Below, piece by piece: positions 42,414-50,100 of a DNA stretch of 50,100 nt (positions are counted from its first letter, which is position 1; each line of letters opens with the position of its first letter). Source of the DNA: Pseudomonadota bacterium (GTDB taxonomy: Bacteria; Pseudomonadota; Alphaproteobacteria; Sphingomonadales; Sphingomonadaceae); assembly GCA_023417515.1 (NCBI GenBank), contig JAEZFL010000096.1, positions 1 to 50,100 on the forward strand, in the 5' to 3' direction. Below the pieces are notes generated by a model. The model was not told the origin of the DNA. It saw only the letters and a list, made by a program, of their open reading frames with translations, and made no database searches. The translations under genes were made by a program, and so were the position numbers.

Positions 42414-42824
42414 ATGGCGGGCAAGAGCGAGCAGGCCTTCCGCACCATCAGCGAGTTGGCTGGCGAGCTTGGCGTTCCCCAGCATATCCTGCGCTATTGG
42501 GAAACGCGCTTCCCGCAGCTTCGGCCGCTCCAGCGCGCCGGCAACCGGCGCTATTATCGCCCCGACGATGTCGCCCTGGCGCGGCGAATCCATCATCTGC
42601 TGAACAGCGAAGGCTATACGATCCGCGGCGTGCAGCGCGTGCTTGGCGAGAAGCGCGGAGCGGCCGCCGAGGCGCCATCGCAGTTGGCGCTCGACCCGGC
42701 CGAGCCCGCGCAAGCCCCTCCTGTTGCTGCGCCGCAGGCGGATCCGCGCGATGCCTTCGCGGCCGAACGGCTGCGTTCGATCCGCGCTTCGCTTGCCGCT
42801 GCGCTCGACGAGAGCGGCGCCTAG
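42414..42824 (+). CDS. MerR family transcriptional regulator
   Basis: A 136-aa regulator with the N-terminal MerR winged helix: FRTISELAGELGVPQHILRYWETRFPQLRPLQRAGNRRYYRPDDV, followed by a short helix (ARRIHHLLNSEGYTIRGVQRVLGEKR) and a Pro/Ala-rich tail. No metal-binding Cys. This is the common regulator encoded beside ihfA in alphaproteobacteria; its target is not established. It starts 4 bases after the ihfA stop and overlaps the convergent gene's stop (CTAG). Confidence 0.92.
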   Translation: MAGKSEQAFRTISELAGELGVPQHILRYWETRFPQLRPLQRAGNRRYYRPDDVALARRIHHLLNSEGYTIRGVQRVLGEKRGAAAEAPSQLALDPAEPAQAPPVAAPQADPRDAFAAERLRSIRASLAAALDESGA

Positions 42825-43129
42825 TCGCCAGCACCTCCCTCGCCTTCACGCAGGGCTGACGCGTCGATCGGCACGCTGGCATAGCGGAAGGGATTGTCCT
42901 GGACCGCCTCGGCCAGGGCGTCGAAATAGGCCCATTCGCCGGCATCGACCTTTGCCGATTCCACGCGCGTGAGCGGCAAGCCCATGCTGAAACCGGCCGC
43001 GCCGACGTGCACGTTCACGTCGAGGATATGCCGGTGCGGCCACTTGCCGAGGTGGAGATAGTCGGTCTCGTAGATTGTGTACCATTGGGGAGCATCGTGG
43101 ACGATGCGCGTGACTTTGGCCTTGTCCAT
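42821..43129 (-). CDS. Hypothetical protein, 102 aa
   Basis: Begins MDKAKVTRIVHDAPQWYTIYETDYLHLGKWPHRHILDVNVHVG; the body is a small alpha/beta protein with several aromatic residues and no signal peptide or Cys. I recognise no family. ATG at 43129 behind a run of G residues as ribosome site. It lies 26 bases downstream of the SRPBCC gene, same direction, in a leftward cluster DinG-SixA-SRPBCC-this gene, and ends with a 4-base CTAG overlap with merR. Confidence 0.65.
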   Translation of the reverse strand: MDKAKVTRIVHDAPQWYTIYETDYLHLGKWPHRHILDVNVHVGAAGFSMGLPLTRVESAKVDAGEWAYFDALAEAVQDNPFRYASVPIDASALREGEGGAGD

Positions 43130-43155
43130 CGCGACCCCCCGCTGCGGCAGCCAGT

Positions 43156-43638
43156 CTATTTGTACATGCCCTCGCGCAGGTTGATGCCATGCTCGATCCA
43201 CGCCTTGAGCGCGCACAGCATTTGCGACCAGCCCATGCAATTGCCGTAGCTCGCCTGAAGGCCGCCGGGCGTCTCGCGCCAGCCTTCCTCGGCGATCTCG
43301 ACCCGGGTTCGCCCGTCGTCGAGCGCGGTAAAGGTCATCGTGACCGTCGTCATGTAGCCGGCTGATCCGATCGCGGCGTCGCCGCTTTCCGGTGGTCCGC
43401 CTTCATTGGCTTCCCAGCGCAGAACGATCTTCTCGTTCGGGACGACATCGACGACCTCGACCGGGAAGGCGCCGGGAAAGTCGTGGAAGTCCCAGGTGAC
43501 GGTGGCGCCGGTATCGAGCCGCCCCTTTGCGCCGCCAGTAGTGAAATAGCGGGACAGTTTGTCCGGATCGGCGACGGCTTCGAACACCTCCTCGGCCGGC
43601 CGGGCGATGTGCGCGGAGACTGTGAACTTGAGGTCCAT
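43156..43638 (-). CDS. SRPBCC/AHSA1-type protein
   Basis: A 160-aa START/SRPBCC-fold protein (activator of Hsp90 ATPase homologue 1-like). The N-terminal FTVSAHIARPAEEVFEAVADPDKLSRYFTT and the middle VVDVVPNEKIVLRWEA with TTVTMTFTALDDGRTRVEIAEEGW are the family pattern; it binds a hydrophobic ligand in a deep cavity, identity unknown. Soluble, no signal. 33 bases downstream of sixA on the same strand. Confidence 0.88.
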   Translation of the reverse strand: MDLKFTVSAHIARPAEEVFEAVADPDKLSRYFTTGGAKGRLDTGATVTWDFHDFPGAFPVEVVDVVPNEKIVLRWEANEGGPPESGDAAIGSAGYMTTVTMTFTALDDGRTRVEIAEEGWRETPGGLQASYGNCMGWSQMLCALKAWIEHGINLREGMYK

Positions 43639-43671
43639 GACGATCCTCCTCCCTATGCGCCAGCGCGTCGC

Positions 43672-44208
43672 CTAGCTTTCGGGCCCGAGCTCCGGGTCCA
43701 GGTCGCGCGGGCGGATGAAGCGCGTCAGCGTGCCCCCGGCCGCGGCCACGTCGGCCCAGGAGTCGACGTCGAAGCGAATCTCGGCGAGCGTGGCGGTCGG
43801 ATATTTGACCTCGACCTCCTGACGCAAGTCGTTCTCCTCGCCGCCGGTGAGCAGCAAGGCTAGCTGCTCGAGCCCCGGATTGTGGCCGACGACCAGCAGC
43901 CTTTCGACCTTGTCGTCGACATGATGGATGCGCTCCAGAAGCACTGCCGGACTGGCGAGATACAGGCCCTGGTCGTGATCGGGTTCCAGCGCTCGGCCAT
44001 AGCCGTCGCCTACGTCGCGCAGGGTCTCGACGACCCGCACCGCCGGCGAGGCGATGATCGCGTCGAAAGCGAGACCCGCCTCGCGCATCGCCCGGCCGAC
44101 CGCGCGAGCCGCCTTGCGCCCGCGCTTGTTCAAGGGCCGGTCGAAGTCGCGCGAAACCGGGTCGTCCCAGCTCGACTTGGCGTGCCTGAGCAGCGTCAGA
44201 ATCTTCAT
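43672..44208 (-). CDS. sixA: SixA-type histidine phosphatase
   Basis: A 178-aa small histidine phosphatase; E. coli SixA dephosphorylates the phosphotransfer protein NPr and was earlier tied to ArcB. The catalytic RHG-type motif is TLLRHAKSSWDD (His8), the second His is in VVGHNPGLEQL, and Arg residues of SPAVRVVETL complete the pocket. ATG with a moderate ribosome site. It ends the coding run that follows the DinG-like helicase by 19 bases, so they are probably co-transcribed. Confidence 0.92.
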   Translation of the reverse strand: MKILTLLRHAKSSWDDPVSRDFDRPLNKRGRKAARAVGRAMREAGLAFDAIIASPAVRVVETLRDVGDGYGRALEPDHDQGLYLASPAVLLERIHHVDDKVERLLVVGHNPGLEQLALLLTGGEENDLRQEVEVKYPTATLAEIRFDVDSWADVAAAGGTLTRFIRPRDLDPELGPES

Positions 44209-44227
44209 GCGCGTCGCTGGAGTCCCT

Positions 44228-46927
44228 TCAGACCGCTTCCTCTTGCCGCATCGCCGCCTCGCTTGGAAGCCACGTCTGCACCCGAGCCACCGCGTCGGCG
44301 AGCGGCACGCGCCGGATCGCCACGCCCGGCGGGAAAGCGGTCATCAGCCGCGACGGCGCGGCCGAGGAGAGCAGCACGAACAGCCCGCGGTCGCCGCCGC
44401 GGCGGATGAGCCGGCCGAATGCCTGGGCGAGCCGAGCGCGCACGACGCGGTCGTCATAAGCGCTGCCGCCGCCGACGGCGCGGCGCGCGGCGTGGAGGAC
44501 CGTCGGCCGCGGCCAGGGAATGCCCTCCATCACCACGAGGCGAAGCGAATGGCCGGGAACGTCGACCCCGTCGCGCAGGGCGTCGGTGCCGAGCAGGCTG
44601 GCGGTCGGATCGTCGCGAAAGATGTCCACGAGCGTGCCGGTGTCGATCGGGTCGACATGCTGGGCGTAAAGCGGCAGGCCGGCGCGGGCGAGGCGGTCGG
44701 CGATGCGGGCGTGGACGGCGCGGAGGCGGTTGATGGCGGTGAACAGGCCGAGCGTGCCGCCGCCCGCGGCCTCGATCAGGCGCGCGTAAGCTCCTGATAA
44801 TGCTGGGAGATCGCCGCGCTTCAAGTCGGTGACGATGAGCACTTCGCTGTTGGCGGCATAATCGAACGGGCTGTCGGCCGCGAAATGGGCGGAGCGGGGG
44901 AGATGGCAGGCGCCGGTGCGGGCCTCCGCCGCTTCCCAGCCTTCACCGCCGCGCAGCGTCGCCGAGGTCACGACGATCCCGTGCGCCGGCTTCAGCACCG
45001 TTTCGGCAAGCGGGCGGGTGGGATCGAGCCAGCGGCGGTGAAGGCCGACGTCGAACTCGCGGCCCTCGACCCGGTCGACGGCGAGCCAGTCGACGAAGTC
45101 GGGATCGGCCGGTCCGCCGACCCGGCCCGCGAGCGCGATCCAGGAGGCGAGCGTCTGGGTGCGCCAGGCGAGGCCCGACAGAGCGCCCTCGACCCGCGCC
45201 CGCGCCGGCCCGTCGAGCCAGTCGGGCGCGTCCTCGAGCACCGACTCGAGCCTCTTGCCGAGCGCGACCAGCGCCCGCATCAGCCGCTCGAGCACCGCCA
45301 CCGCTTCGCCCGCCGCGGCGACGAACGACCCGCCCGGCTCGGCAAGCTCGGTCTCGATCCCGAAGCCGGACTCCTGAGCGGTGGCGCGCGCATAGACGCT
45401 GTGGCGGACCGCGAGCAGGAGCGCCTCGACCGGTCCCCAGGGAGCGCCCTCGGCGAGCCGCCCGAGCCAGCCGTCGGACGGCAGCTCCTGAGCCGCGGCC
45501 ACCGCCGCCGCGACCGCGTCGGCCCCGGCTTCGTCATAGCTGACCACGTCCATCAGCCGCGCCTGAAGCCCGCGTCGGCGGCCGCGGGCGCGGCTTTCGG
45601 GGCCGAGGATCCAGCGCCTGAGCTCAATCGCCTCCTGGCCCGACAAGGCCGCGCCGAACGTCGAATCGGCGGCGTCGAACAGGTGATGGCCTTCGTCGAA
45701 CACGAGCCGCGTCGGAGCTGCGCCGGTCTCCCGCCCGCGCGCTGCGTTGACCATGACGAGGGCATGGTTGGCGACGACGATGTCGGCGTCCTGGCTCGCC
45801 CGCGCCGAGCGCTCGATGAAGCATTTCCGGTAATGCGCGCACCCCGCATAGACGCATTCGCCGCGCCGGTCGGTGAGCGCGGTCGCTCCGGCGCGGCGGA
45901 ACAGGCTGGGCAGCCAGCCCGGCAGGTCGCCGCCGATCATGTCGCCGTCGCGACTATAGGCCGCCCAGCGCGCCACCAGCTGCGCCAGGATCGCCGCGCG
46001 GCCGGAGAAACCGCCCTGAAGAGCGTCTTCGAGATTGAGCAGGCAGAGATAGTTTTCGCGGCCCTTGCGGACGACCATCCTGGCGCGCCGTTCGGCGGGA
46101 TCGGGGAAGAGCCGCTCGCCCTCGCGGGTAAGCTGGCGCTGCAGCGCCTTGGTGTAGGTCGATACCCACACCGCGCCGTCGGCGCGCTGCGCCCACAAGG
46201 AGGCGGGGGCGAGATAGGCCAGGGTCTTGCCGATGCCGGTGCCCGCCTCGGCGAGCAGCATGTGGGGCTCGCCCGCGGCCCTGCGCGGATCGAAGGCGGC
46301 CGCCGCCGTCTCGGCATAGAGGCGCTGGCCCGGCCTCGGCTCTGCGCCTGTGCCGGTCAGCTCGGTCAGCCGCTCGGAGACCTCGGCTGGATCGATGCGG
46401 ACGTTGCGCGGCGGCCCGCGCCCGGCGGCCTCGCTCCATTCCGGCAGGCGCGAGAACAGCCAGCGCTCGTCACGCTCGGGCCGCCGCACCCGCTGAAGCA
46501 CCGCTGCCGCCCACGGCCAGCGCAGCCGACCCAGGGCCTGGGCGCTGCCCCACGCGCCCTCGCGCTCCGGCCAGTCGCCGTCGAGCACGGCCAGCAACTT
46601 CGCCGCGGCCCGGCGCAGGAAGTGCCCGGCCTCCGCATCCGATGCCGGCGCCTCCAGCTCGAGCGCCTGCGCCAGGCCATGCGGCGTCGGCACCGCGAAG
46701 CGGGCGGGGAAGACGAAGGCGAACAGTTCGAGCAGGTCGAGGCCGGACAGGTCGGGATAGCCGAGCCGGCTTCCGACCAGCGGCGCGTTCAAGAGGATCA
46801 TCGGCGTGTCGGCGGCCCGCGAGATCGCCTGCCCGCGCCCGACCGCCTCGGTCACGCCGTCCGGCCGAGCGATCCATATCCCGCCATGGGTGGCGTAAAG
46901 CGCAGGGTAAGGGAGGTCGCCGGTCAC
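44228..46927 (-). CDS. DinG-type ATP-dependent DNA helicase (XPD-like, Fe-S)
   Basis: An 899-aa superfamily 2 helicase. Walker A AGTGIGKTL, then four Cys (ENYLCLLN, GECVYAGC, YRKCFIE) forming the expected iron-sulfur cluster, then the Walker B box DEGHHLF; the C-terminal RecA domain has VVTSATLR and QAFGRLIRRGGDRG. Compared with E. coli DinG (716 aa) it has about 190 extra N-terminal residues before the Q-motif region; this part (LDLLELFAFVFPARFAVPTP) resembles a degenerate DEDD exonuclease without its first acidic motif. Function: unwinding of DNA, possibly R-loops or damaged forks. First gene of the leftward cluster. Confidence 0.9.
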   Translation of the reverse strand: MTGDLPYPALYATHGGIWIARPDGVTEAVGRGQAISRAADTPMILLNAPLVGSRLGYPDLSGLDLLELFAFVFPARFAVPTPHGLAQALELEAPASDAEAGHFLRRAAAKLLAVLDGDWPEREGAWGSAQALGRLRWPWAAAVLQRVRRPERDERWLFSRLPEWSEAAGRGPPRNVRIDPAEVSERLTELTGTGAEPRPGQRLYAETAAAAFDPRRAAGEPHMLLAEAGTGIGKTLAYLAPASLWAQRADGAVWVSTYTKALQRQLTREGERLFPDPAERRARMVVRKGRENYLCLLNLEDALQGGFSGRAAILAQLVARWAAYSRDGDMIGGDLPGWLPSLFRRAGATALTDRRGECVYAGCAHYRKCFIERSARASQDADIVVANHALVMVNAARGRETGAAPTRLVFDEGHHLFDAADSTFGAALSGQEAIELRRWILGPESRARGRRRGLQARLMDVVSYDEAGADAVAAAVAAAQELPSDGWLGRLAEGAPWGPVEALLLAVRHSVYARATAQESGFGIETELAEPGGSFVAAAGEAVAVLERLMRALVALGKRLESVLEDAPDWLDGPARARVEGALSGLAWRTQTLASWIALAGRVGGPADPDFVDWLAVDRVEGREFDVGLHRRWLDPTRPLAETVLKPAHGIVVTSATLRGGEGWEAAEARTGACHLPRSAHFAADSPFDYAANSEVLIVTDLKRGDLPALSGAYARLIEAAGGGTLGLFTAINRLRAVHARIADRLARAGLPLYAQHVDPIDTGTLVDIFRDDPTASLLGTDALRDGVDVPGHSLRLVVMEGIPWPRPTVLHAARRAVGGGSAYDDRVVRARLAQAFGRLIRRGGDRGLFVLLSSAAPSRLMTAFPPGVAIRRVPLADAVARVQTWLPSEAAMRQEEAV

Positions 46928-46981
46928 TCGGCCCTTCTACGCCCTGGCAGAACGAAACAGCAACAGACTCGCACGGAAAAT

Positions 46982-47065
46982 CGTCACCCTGAACTTGTTT
47001 CAGGGTCCATTTTTGCGTGTTGCCGCGGCTCGAACCATGGATGCTGAAACAAGTTCAGCATGACG
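46982..47065. repeat. Paired hairpin repeat (TGAACTTGTTTCA family)
   Basis: Hairpin 1: ACCCTGAA (46986-46993), loop CTTGT, TTCAGGGT (46999-47006). Hairpin 2: ATGCTGAA (47041-47048), loop ACAAG, TTCAGCAT (47054-47061). The outer 29 bp of each end are inverted copies differing at four bases, and those four are compensatory pairs in the stems. It lies between the DinG-like gene and yebC, both transcribed leftward, so it follows the yebC stop and may shape its mRNA end. Confidence 0.8.
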
Positions 47066-47074
47066 GGACAAGGG

Positions 47075-47818
47075 TCAGGCGACCTTTTCCATGACTTCGT
47101 CGGACATTTCGTAATTGCCCCACACGGTCTGGACGTCGTCGTCGTCCTCCAGCGCGTCGACCAGCTTGATCAGCTGGGCCGCGTCGTCCTCGCCCAGCTC
47201 GACCGAATTCTGCGGGCGCCAGGCGAGCTTGACGCTCTCCGGCTCGCCGAGCGCGGCCTCGAGCGACTTGGCGACTCCGTGGAGGCTGTCGATGCTGGTC
47301 CAGATCTCGTGGCCGTCCTCGTCGCTCTCGACATCGTCGGCGCCTGCGTCGATCGCCGCCTCCAGAACGTCGTCGTCCGATCCCGCCGAGGCCGGATAGC
47401 TGATCAGGCCGAGCCGGTCGAAGGCGTGGCTCACCGAGCCGGGAGCGCCGAGATTGCCGCCATTCTTGGAGAAGATGGTGCGCACGTTGGTGACGGTGCG
47501 GTTGCGGTTGTCGGTCAGCGCCTCGACGATCAGCGACACGCCGCCGGGGCCGAAGCCCTCGTAGCGAAGCTCCTCGTAATTCTCGGCATCGCCGCCGGTC
47601 GCCTTATCGATCGCGCGCTGGATATTGTCCTTGGGCATGGACTGCGCCTTGGCGGCGAGTACAGCCACGCGCAGACGCGGGTTCATGTCCGGGTCCGGAG
47701 CGCCCATCTTTGCAGCGACGGTAATCTCGCGCGAGAGCTTCGAAAACATCGCCGAGCGCTTCTTATCCTGAGCGCCCTTGCGGTGCATGATGTTCTTGAA
47801 TTTGCTGTGACCGGCCAT
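47075..47818 (-). CDS. yebC: YebC/PmpR family protein
   Basis: A 247-aa YebC/TACO1 family protein; members act as transcription regulators (PmpR) or as translation factors at proline-rich stretches. MAGHSKFKNIMHRKGAQDKKR at the start, KAQSMPKDNIQRAIDKATGG, YEGFGPGGVSLIVEALTDNRNRT and the NGGNLGAPGSVSHAF region are diagnostic. Full length, ATG. It is divergent from a small gene at 47979. Often next to ruvC, which is not in the window. Confidence 0.95.
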   Translation of the reverse strand: MAGHSKFKNIMHRKGAQDKKRSAMFSKLSREITVAAKMGAPDPDMNPRLRVAVLAAKAQSMPKDNIQRAIDKATGGDAENYEELRYEGFGPGGVSLIVEALTDNRNRTVTNVRTIFSKNGGNLGAPGSVSHAFDRLGLISYPASAGSDDDVLEAAIDAGADDVESDEDGHEIWTSIDSLHGVAKSLEAALGEPESVKLAWRPQNSVELGEDDAAQLIKLVDALEDDDDVQTVWGNYEMSDEVMEKVA

Positions 47819-47978
47819 GGACGAATGGGCTTTCCTCTTTGTCGGACGTTGCGCTCCCTTAGGCGGGAGCCGGGCCTTCGGGCAATTCCTCAGCTTTTTT
47901 ACGCGTGGTTAACCCGAACCGTTTTACCTCAGCTTGATCCGTGTTAGTTGCCGGATCGGGTTGGGAGGGCAAGCCCGC

Positions 47979-48161
47979 ATGGAATCGGACTTTCGCTATT
48001 ACACGCGCCGCGCCGCCGAAGAGCGGGGCCGCGCCCAACGAGCCGTCACCGAAGCCGCCCGCCAGCGACATATCGAGCTCGCCCAGATCTTCGCGGTCAA
48101 GGCATCGCAATATCCGGACGACCGCCAGACCATCACGATGCCGCTGGTCCGCGCCGCCTGA
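47979..48161 (+). CDS. Small hypothetical protein (60 aa)
   Basis: Sequence MESDFRYYTRRAAEERGRAQ followed by a continuous charged helix (AVTEAARQRHIELAQIFAVKA) and a short tail. ATG at 47979 with GGGAGGG 8 bases upstream, so it is very probably translated. I recall similar short helical proteins in sphingomonads, but no named family. The 160-base gap to yebC contains both promoters, including a T-rich patch TTTTTT near 47896, but no certain motif. It precedes the convergent tRNA gene. Confidence 0.7.
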   Translation: MESDFRYYTRRAAEERGRAQRAVTEAARQRHIELAQIFAVKASQYPDDRQTITMPLVRAA

Positions 48162-48196
48162 ACCACGCCTTCCGGTTCGATCAAGCTGGTTGCGAG

Positions 48197-48271
<75 letters not shown>

Positions 48272-48361
48272 ACGTCTCGCAGGGGCGGCGCTATGGCCGC
48301 TCGCCCGGCTCGCGTCAAGGCGGGTTGCGGCGGGAACCGCGTCCGCATTAGGTGCGCCCAT

Positions 48362-48484
48362 ATGGCGCAAGATCCCGAGCGTGAGAAGAGGCTGGCCGAG
48401 GCGCTGCGCGAGAATCTGCGCCGCCGCAAGGCGCAGCAGCGCGAGGCCGATTCGAAGGCCCCGGACGAGGGCAAGCCGGACTAA
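48362..48484 (+). CDS. Very small conserved-looking protein (40 aa)
   Basis: MAQDPEREKRLAEALRENLR followed by RRKAQQREADSKAPDEGKPD: a single basic-then-acidic amphipathic helix. I recall near-identical 40-50-aa proteins in other sphingomonads (the phrase RLAEALRxNLRRRKAQ), which supports a real gene, but the function is unknown. The frame opens further upstream across the tRNA region without support. 85 bases precede the HerA-type ATPase gene. Confidence 0.65.
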   Translation: MAQDPEREKRLAEALRENLRRRKAQQREADSKAPDEGKPD

Positions 48485-48569
48485 TCCACAGCAAAGCGGT
48501 TGATTCGGCGCGGTTTCGAGCCTGTCGCCTTGCCCATCCTTGCGCGCATCGGCCATTGCTCGTTCGCAA

Positions 48570-50057
48570 ATGACTGCCAAGATCGACATGGGTATCGACG
48601 GCAGCGGAAACCCGGCCGCTGTCGACCTCGAGGAACTGCTCGCCACCCGCTTGCTCGTCCAGGGCAATTCGGGATCGGGCAAGTCTCACCTTCTGCGCCG
48701 ACTGCTCGAGGGCAGCGCGGGCCTGGTCCAGCAGATCGTCATCGATCCCGAGGGCGACTTCGTGTCGCTGTGCGACGAATTCGATCATGTCGCGATTGAC
48801 GCGGCGCAATATAGCCTGACCGAGATCGAACGGCTCGGCGCGCGGGTGCGCGCCCACCGCGCCTCCGTGGTGCTCAACCTCGAGGGCGTCGACATGGACG
48901 GCCAGATGCGCTGCGCAGCGGCCTTCCTGTCGGCCCTGTTCGATGCGCCGCGCGAACATTGGTATCCGGCCCTGGTAGTGGTCGACGAGGCTCAGGTGTT
49001 CGCGCCCGCCGCGGCCGGCGAGGTGGCGGACGACGCCCGCCGCGCCTCGCTTGGAGCGATGACCGACCTCATGTGCCGCGGCCGCAAGCGCGGTCTCGCC
49101 GGGGTGATCGCCACCCAGCGGCTTGCCAAGCTCGCCAAGAACGTCGCGGCCGAGGCGTCCAACTTCCTGATGGGCCGCACCTTCCTCGACATCGACATGC
49201 TCCGCGCCGCCGACCTGCTCGGAATGGAGCGGCGCCAGGCCGAGGTGATCCGCGACCTCGCGCGCGGCGAGTTCCTGGCGCTCGGCCCGGCCATCACCCG
49301 CCGCCCGGTCAACATCCGCATCGGCGCGGTGCGGACCGGAAGCCGCGGCGCAAGCCCGAAGCTGGTGCCGCTGCCGACCGCTCCGGCCGAGGACATGCAG
49401 GACCTGCTGTTCGCTCCGAGCGCCGAGGAGGCCGCGCCGCCCCCTCCCCCGCCGGCACCGGTCACCTCCGAAGACCTCATCCGGTCGATGACGGCGCCCG
49501 CGCCGGTGCCGGAAGCGCGGGTGCTGGAGCCGGAGGAGCAGGCGGCGGCGGTCGCGGAGGTGCTCGCCGACATCGCGGCCGAGGGCGCGGCCCTGCCGGT
49601 CGCCTCGCTGTTCCAGGATTTCCAGCTGCGCTGCCGGATGCGCGGCGCCCAGCCGGGCCTCGACATGACGGCCTTCACCCGCCGCCTCGCGCTGGCCCGC
49701 GCGGGGATCGACGATTCCGAGGAGTGGGAGGAGACGCTGGCGCTCGGCGCCGCGCTGCCCGAGGAGATGCTCGCGCCGTTCCTCGCCATCGCCCGCGCGG
49801 GCCGAGGGAACGAGCCGTGCCCGGCCGATGCCGAGCTCGCCGCGCTCTACGGCACCAGCTCGACAGGCCGGGTGAAGCGCATGCTCGGCTTCATCGAGGA
49901 GAAGGGGCTGATCGTCTGCCGGACCGACCTGATGGGCAAGCGCTCGATCAGCCTTCCCCATCTCGGCTGGACCACGGCGCCGGCGGTGCCCGATCCGGCG
50001 CGGCCGTCGCGCCTCACCCGGATCGCCGAGCGCCCCCCGCGCGCGGCGAGGGGGTGA
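48570..50057 (+). CDS. HerA/DUF87-type P-loop ATPase
   Basis: A 495-aa ATPase of the HerA-FtsK superfamily. P-loop GNSGSGKS at residues 32-39, then VIDPEGDFVSLCDEF (Walker A-linked strand), Walker B LVVVDEAQVF with the DEAQ box, and a sensor region GVIATQRLAKLAKN. A Pro-rich linker (APPPPPPAP, about residue 295) joins it to a C-terminal part whose end (ELAALYGTSSTGRVKRMLGFIEEKGLIV) reads like a winged helix. HerA-type pumps process DNA, often with a NurA nuclease, but no NurA gene is here. ATG at 48570; no strong ribosome site. A repeat follows 5 bases after the stop. Confidence 0.85.
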   Translation: MTAKIDMGIDGSGNPAAVDLEELLATRLLVQGNSGSGKSHLLRRLLEGSAGLVQQIVIDPEGDFVSLCDEFDHVAIDAAQYSLTEIERLGARVRAHRASVVLNLEGVDMDGQMRCAAAFLSALFDAPREHWYPALVVVDEAQVFAPAAAGEVADDARRASLGAMTDLMCRGRKRGLAGVIATQRLAKLAKNVAAEASNFLMGRTFLDIDMLRAADLLGMERRQAEVIRDLARGEFLALGPAITRRPVNIRIGAVRTGSRGASPKLVPLPTAPAEDMQDLLFAPSAEEAAPPPPPPAPVTSEDLIRSMTAPAPVPEARVLEPEEQAAAVAEVLADIAAEGAALPVASLFQDFQLRCRMRGAQPGLDMTAFTRRLALARAGIDDSEEWEETLALGAALPEEMLAPFLAIARAGRGNEPCPADAELAALYGTSSTGRVKRMLGFIEEKGLIVCRTDLMGKRSISLPHLGWTTAPAVPDPARPSRLTRIAERPPRAARG

Positions 50058-50061
50058 TTAG

Positions 50062-50100
50062 CCCCTCCCCATTAGGGGAGGGGTTGGGGTGGGGGAGTCA
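50062..50100. repeat. First arm of a paired-palindrome element, cut by the window end
   Basis: CCCCTCCCC (50062-50070) pairs with GGGGAGGGG (50075-50083), loop ATTA. The following TTGGGGTGGGGGAGT matches the reverse complement of the right end of the element at 36019-36137, so this is the left half of the same family, directly behind the HerA-type gene. Confidence 0.75.

Noticed and set aside
44885..47047. 720-aa open frame on the plus strand opposite the DinG-like helicase
   Set aside because: Shadow of the helicase gene; its translated sequence is Arg/Gly/Ala-rich with no motif, and it runs into the repeat at 46982.

Overview
This window is chromosomal DNA of a high-GC alphaproteobacterium, most probably a sphingomonad (Sphingomonadales). 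The evidence is gene content and order: rpmF-plsX-fabH-ihfA-merR; a fused pabB-pabC; an alphaproteobacterial GyrB; many secreted or lipid-anchored peptidases and small lipoproteins; and the intergenic GGGGAGGGG-type paired palindromes that I associate with this order. That taxonomic call is inference from recall, not from a search. Coding density is very high and no gap exceeds about 300 bases. I see no integrase, transposase, phage gene, CRISPR array, restriction system or toxin-antitoxin pair, so this is mostly core genome.

Layout. 1-12.2 kb: the tail of an unidentified protein; an M1 aminopeptidase lipoprotein with a small coupled lipoprotein; an ABC-F ATPase; a LytS-type sensor kinase behind a thermonuclease-like protein; a winged-helix regulator fused to a multi-pass membrane domain; a TetR regulator divergent from an MBL-DUF167-DUF1275 operon with a perfect operator-like palindrome between them; a GH43-type glycosidase; and two small lipoproteins. 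12.4-18.3 kb: a membrane-bound PAS-GGDEF-EAL protein, two tandemly duplicated small secreted proteins, and the helicase hrpB, which carries an in-frame palindromic repeat. 18.4-26.2 kb: a small acidic protein, pyrC, a 144-bp paired-palindrome element, ygfZ, a secreted beta-propeller protein, a Crp/Fnr regulator and gyrB. 26.2-36 kb: a DUF1206 membrane protein, a YfbK-type VWA protein, a DmpA-type peptidase, two divergent PilZ proteins, dinB, pabBC and an S9 peptidase. 36-43 kb: a second paired-palindrome element, a Tat-signal methyltransferase, a glyoxalase II-like enzyme, a lipoprotein coupled to a CDF-like transporter, a MAPEG protein, and rpmF-plsX-fabH-ihfA-merR. 43-50 kb: a SRPBCC protein, SixA, a DinG-type helicase, another repeat family, yebC, tRNA-Thr(GGT), two small proteins, a HerA-type ATPase, and the first arm of another repeat.

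Functional themes are peptide scavenging (M1, S9 and P1/DmpA peptidases, all with export signals), c-di-GMP signalling (one GGDEF-EAL protein plus two PilZ receptors), lipid synthesis (plsX, fabH), nucleic-acid maintenance (gyrB, dinB, hrpB, the DinG-like helicase, the HerA-like ATPase) and folate chemistry (pabBC, ygfZ). The most interesting signals are (i) a paired-palindrome repeat lodged in frame in hrpB, (ii) a second hairpin family whose two arms differ by compensatory base changes, (iii) a ToxR/CadC-like regulator whose usual single membrane anchor is replaced by about six segments, and (iv) a duplicated gene-plus-terminator unit. Several sharp palindromes upstream of genes look like regulator sites. 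I found no convincing complete new defence or metabolic system.
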